A DNA stretch of 7,387 bases from JALOOE01 sp964423545 (lineage in GTDB: Bacteria > Chloroflexota > Anaerolineae > CG2-30-64-16): NCBI GenBank assembly GCA_964423545.1, contig CAYRFV010000277.1, positions 1 through 7,387 of the forward strand. The letters are read 5' to 3'. A program made the position numbers and the translations under genes. Shown one piece after another: positions 5,829 through 7,387 of this stretch (position 1 is its first letter; the number at the start of each line of letters is the position of its first letter). The notes under the pieces are model-generated. The model did no database searches and was not told the origin of the DNA. It saw only the letters and a list, made by a program, of their open reading frames with translations.

Positions 5829-6274
5829 GGCTGCCCGTCCCATGCCGATTCGAGCGCCTCCGGATCGTAGTCGCCCCATTTGACATCCACGGTCAGCGCC
5901 AGACGCACCATCTCCTCCCTATTGGCCCTGCTCACCGCTTCCTGGACGGCGGCCTCGCGGTCGACCGCAGCGTCGGGCGCCGGCGCGCGGCGGCTGGGCG
6001 CCACCGCGACGATGCGCACCTCGACGATATCCGCGACCGCATAGGGCGCCGTGGCTCCCACCGGCCGGCCGAGGATGGCGCGGCCGAGGGGCGTGCCCGC
6101 GCCCAGAAAGCCGGCGCCGAAGTCGGCCTGGGCATCCGGCACGATATCGACCGAGATGCGTTCCACCGCGCCGTCCTCGCTCAGCAGCTCGATCTCGACC
6201 GCTGCGCCGATCCTGACGCGCGGCAAGGCCGGCGGCAGCGCGACCTGACCCGAATCCTCTGTTGACTGCTCCAT
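5825..6274 (-). CDS. GreA/GreB C-terminal-domain protein lacking the coiled coil
   Basis: A 149-residue protein whose residues 20-93 match the FKBP-like C-terminal domain of transcript-cleavage factors GreA/GreB. It shows an opening VRIGAAVEIELLSEDG, a middle strand with VDIVPDAQAD, the diagnostic GTPLGRAILGRPVG (60-73, compare SPLGRALLGK) and a closing VEVRIVAV. The N-terminal coiled-coil hairpin that enters the RNA polymerase secondary channel and carries the catalytic acidic tip is absent; only about 19 residues precede the domain. In its place is a charged C-terminal extension (about 105-149, REEMVRLALTVDVKWGDY). Canonical cleavage stimulation is therefore unlikely; an Rnk-like or other polymerase-binding role is possible. 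The ATG at 6274 follows GGGAG by seven bases. It is the first gene of the minus-strand operon, and its TGA overlaps the GNAT start. Confidence 0.75.
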   Translation of the reverse strand: MEQSTEDSGQVALPPALPRVRIGAAVEIELLSEDGAVERISVDIVPDAQADFGAGFLGAGTPLGRAILGRPVGATAPYAVADIVEVRIVAVAPSRRAPAPDAAVDREAAVQEAVSRANREEMVRLALTVDVKWGDYDPEALESAWDGQP

Positions 6275-6302
6275 GCGCCCGCTCCCATGTCACACGCGCG
6301 CC

Positions 6303-6332
6303 ATTATGCATCGCACTGCCGCGTTTCTGCAA
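6303..6332 (-). promoter_or_regulatory. Promoter of the Gre-domain/GNAT/menC/GTPase operon
   Basis: The minus strand reads TTGCAG at 6332-6327 and CATAAT at 6308-6303, separated by 18 bases. Initiation near 6296 would give a short leader of about 22 bases before the ATG at 6274. No other promoter-like match is obvious in the tight intergenic spaces of the operon, so this one probably serves all four genes. Confidence 0.5.
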
Positions 6333-6361
6333 TTGTCCGGGGCCGCTAAGCGGAGTATAAT
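6333..6361 (+). promoter_or_regulatory. Promoter of the molybdopterin-domain lipoprotein gene
   Basis: TTGTCC at 6333-6338 and a perfect TATAAT at 6356-6361 are separated by exactly 17 bases. Initiation near 6368 gives a leader of about 46 bases. Its -35 box abuts the -35 of the leftward promoter at 6332, across a CAATTG. The spacer contains a small palindrome, CCGCTAAGCGG (6343-6353). Confidence 0.65.
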
Positions 6362-6413
6362 GGCGCGGTACACGGCCAGCCGTTTCCACCTCTCTCCCAC
6401 CGAGGTGTCTACG

Positions 6414-7055
6414 ATGACGATGCGCCTGCACCTGTGCCTGGTTGTCTGCTGCACCGCGCTGCTGACCGGGCTGGCGGCCTGCACGGCGATGCCAGCCCCC
6501 CTCCCCCCTGCGCCGACCGAGCCGCCCCGGGCTGCGACCCAACCGGCCCTCTGCGCGCCCTCTCCGGTGGTTGCGCCGACGCCGTCGGCCGATCCGGGAT
6601 ACGCCCAGCTGGATGTGGATACGGGCCTGCACGTCACCGGACAGGCCCCGACGCTCGATCTGGCGGCCTATCGGCTGAAGGTCACCGGCCGCGTGAGCCG
6701 GCCGCTGGCGCTGACCTACGACGAGCTGCGCTGCCTGCCGAAGCAGCGCTGCCGCTGCACCCTGGTCTGTCCCGGCTTCTTCGTCGATACGGCCGATTGG
6801 GCCGGCGCCTCGCTGGCAAGCGTGCTGCAGCTGGCAGGGGCGGCGAGCGACGCGCAGTCGGTGGAGCTGGTCGGCGCGGACGGCTACTCGACCGCGGTGT
6901 TGATGGCCGAGGCGACGGCCGAGGACAATTTCCTCGCCTACGAGTGGGCCGGCCAGCCGGTGCCCGTGCTGCACGGCTTTCCGGTGCGCGCGGTCTTTCC
7001 CCGGCTCTCCGGCGGCAACTGGATCAAATGGGTGACGGAGATTCGGGTCAAGTAG
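6414..7055 (+). CDS. Lipoprotein with sulfite-oxidase-type molybdopterin-binding domain
   Basis: Predicted exported lipoprotein of 213 residues. The start at 6414 is set by GAGGTG six bases upstream; a second ATG at 6420 is possible. Residues 1-23 are a lipoprotein signal with lipobox L20-A-A-C23. A Pro/Thr/Ala linker runs to about 60. Residues 66-213 match the oxidoreductase molybdopterin-binding domain: YRLKVTGRVSRPLALTYDEL (86-105), TLVCPGFFVDTADWAGASL (116-134), DGYSTAVL and the HGFPVRAVFPRLSGGNWIKW block (187-206). Cys119 in VCPG is the expected molybdenum ligand. The length fits single-domain homologues without the dimerisation domain of true sulfite oxidases. The signal lacks a twin-arginine motif, which is odd for a cofactor protein normally exported folded. 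Three further cysteines (107, 113, 115) lie next to Cys119. The substrate is unknown. The gene is transcribed divergently from the Gre-domain operon. Confidence 0.85.
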   Translation: MTMRLHLCLVVCCTALLTGLAACTAMPAPLPPAPTEPPRAATQPALCAPSPVVAPTPSADPGYAQLDVDTGLHVTGQAPTLDLAAYRLKVTGRVSRPLALTYDELRCLPKQRCRCTLVCPGFFVDTADWAGASLASVLQLAGAASDAQSVELVGADGYSTAVLMAEATAEDNFLAYEWAGQPVPVLHGFPVRAVFPRLSGGNWIKWVTEIRVK

Positions 7056-7056
7056 G

Positions 7057-7387
7057 GGGCCGCTGGACGCGGCGCGCGCCGCGGTGGCCGAATGGCGCAG
7101 CCTCCGGTCGTTCCTGCTGGGCGATTTCCACCTGCTGCTGCCGCTGACGGTCGCGCCGCACGACTGGTGCGCGTGGCAGCGCCACCGGGACGACCTGGAC
7201 GCGGGCGTTGCGGTCTTTCTGCGCCGGCGCCGGAGCCCCTTCCCCGCGATGGCCGCGGGCCTGAAGCGCATCGACCCTGCCGGCGCCTACGAGGTGAGCC
7301 TCAGCCCCGCGTACGAGGAAGGGCCGCGGCGGCCCATGACAGGGCGCGAGCTGGCGCGGCTGGCGGTCGCCATCGACCGTGCGCCGG
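7057..7387 (+). pseudogene. C-terminal fragment resembling GH36 alpha-galactosidase, N-terminus missing
   Basis: The frame ending at the window edge reads GPLDAARAAVAEWRSLRSF, LLGDFHLLLPLT, DDWCAWQ-like (HDWCAWQRHRDDLDAG), FLRRRRSPFPAM, LKRIDPAGAYEV and RRPMTGRELARL. This order is the C-terminal end of GH36-type alpha-galactosidases (late barrel plus beta-sandwich with the MTG.EL motif). In that frame a TGA lies at 7033-7035, inside the preceding gene, and no good start or binding site exists; the only early candidate is a GTG at 7084. The several hundred residues holding the GH36 catalytic aspartates are absent. The homology appears to begin directly after the lipoprotein stop. The cause is either a 5'-deleted gene or a chimeric contig. 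Whether the fragment ends soon after the window cannot be seen. Confidence 0.65.
7068..7083. repeat. Perfect 16-bp GC palindrome after the lipoprotein stop codon
   Basis: CGCGGCGCGCGCCGCG equals its own reverse complement and starts 13 bases after the stop at 7055. No T-tract follows, so it is not a standard terminator. It lies in codons for an Ala/Arg stretch of the GH36-like fragment, so it could be a compositional accident. It is also close to the suspected join. Confidence 0.4.

Larger units (their letters stand above)
6275..6413. other. Divergent intergenic region
   Basis: This 139-base region separates the leftward four-gene operon from the rightward lipoprotein gene. It contains the two back-to-back promoters and a GAGGTG ribosome binding site (6402-6407) for the ATG at 6414. 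A longer frame from 6273 through this region lacks a binding site and would bury the signal peptide, so I treat it as non-coding. Confidence 0.6.

Noticed and set aside
4771..5886. One continuous 371-residue minus-strand protein across the N gap
   Set aside because: Only its last part (below about 5007) looks like a protein family. Upstream of the gap it is out of frame with the GNAT core, and the N count of ten is not a reliable frame.
6434..7147. 237-codon plus-strand frame overlapping the lipoprotein gene
   Set aside because: It is in a different frame from the domain-bearing lipoprotein and lacks any family signature; it is a shadow.
5919..7271. 450-codon minus-strand open frame
   Set aside because: It runs antisense to the molybdopterin lipoprotein, through the promoter region and into the Gre-domain gene out of frame. 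The composition is Arg-rich with no motif.
1..7387. tRNA, rRNA, CRISPR, transposase or phage-type genes
   Set aside because: No cloverleaf-like sequence, regularly spaced repeats or transposase/integrase motifs were seen on either strand.

Overview
The window looks like a high-GC bacterial chromosome segment, most probably from Chloroflexota (an Anaerolineae-like lineage). The reasons are the GC-rich coding, lipoproteins with Pro/Thr/Ala-rich linkers (a PPPTPTPLPP-type spacer), a MenC of the OSBS/NSAR type beside a COG3375-type GNAT protein, and exported DsbA-like and molybdopterin-domain lipoproteins. That assignment is inference. A run of ten Ns at 5155-5164 shows that this is a scaffolded draft assembly, and two places look chimeric.

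Layout. On the minus strand, 1-1771 holds a large lipoprotein with at least three tandem DsbA/thioredoxin-like domains; it runs off the left edge, in the middle of its third domain. Just upstream, 1821-2186 encodes a 121-residue, four-helix membrane protein of unknown function. A good promoter lies at 2254-2283, and an 8-bp perfect inverted repeat brackets its -10 box. The two genes probably form one transcript.

From 6274 down to 2326 a second minus-strand run forms a tight four-gene operon. It starts with a protein that has a GreA/GreB C-terminal domain but no coiled coil. Next is a COG3375-like GNAT acyltransferase that starts in an ATGA overlap, then menC or N-succinylamino-acid racemase (12-base gap), then an Era-like GTPase with a DUF697-like membrane region (3-base gap). 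The GNAT/MenC pair suggests either o-succinylbenzoate synthesis for menaquinone or N-acylamino-acid racemisation. The GNAT gene is broken by the N gap. Between the gap and its C-terminal part sits about 160 bases that read, in a third frame, as the start of an ABC-2 exporter permease.

An intergenic region (6275-6413) carries back-to-back promoters whose -35 boxes abut. The rightward one drives a lipoprotein with a sulfite-oxidase-type molybdopterin domain (6414-7055). Immediately after its stop codon, the sequence reads as the C-terminal end of a GH36-type alpha-galactosidase with no N-terminal part. This is either a truncated gene or a second assembly join.

No tRNA, rRNA, CRISPR array or insertion sequence is visible. 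The most notable points are the triple DsbA lipoprotein with near-duplicate outer domains, the embedded permease fragment, the headless GH36 fragment, and the operator-like inverted repeat.
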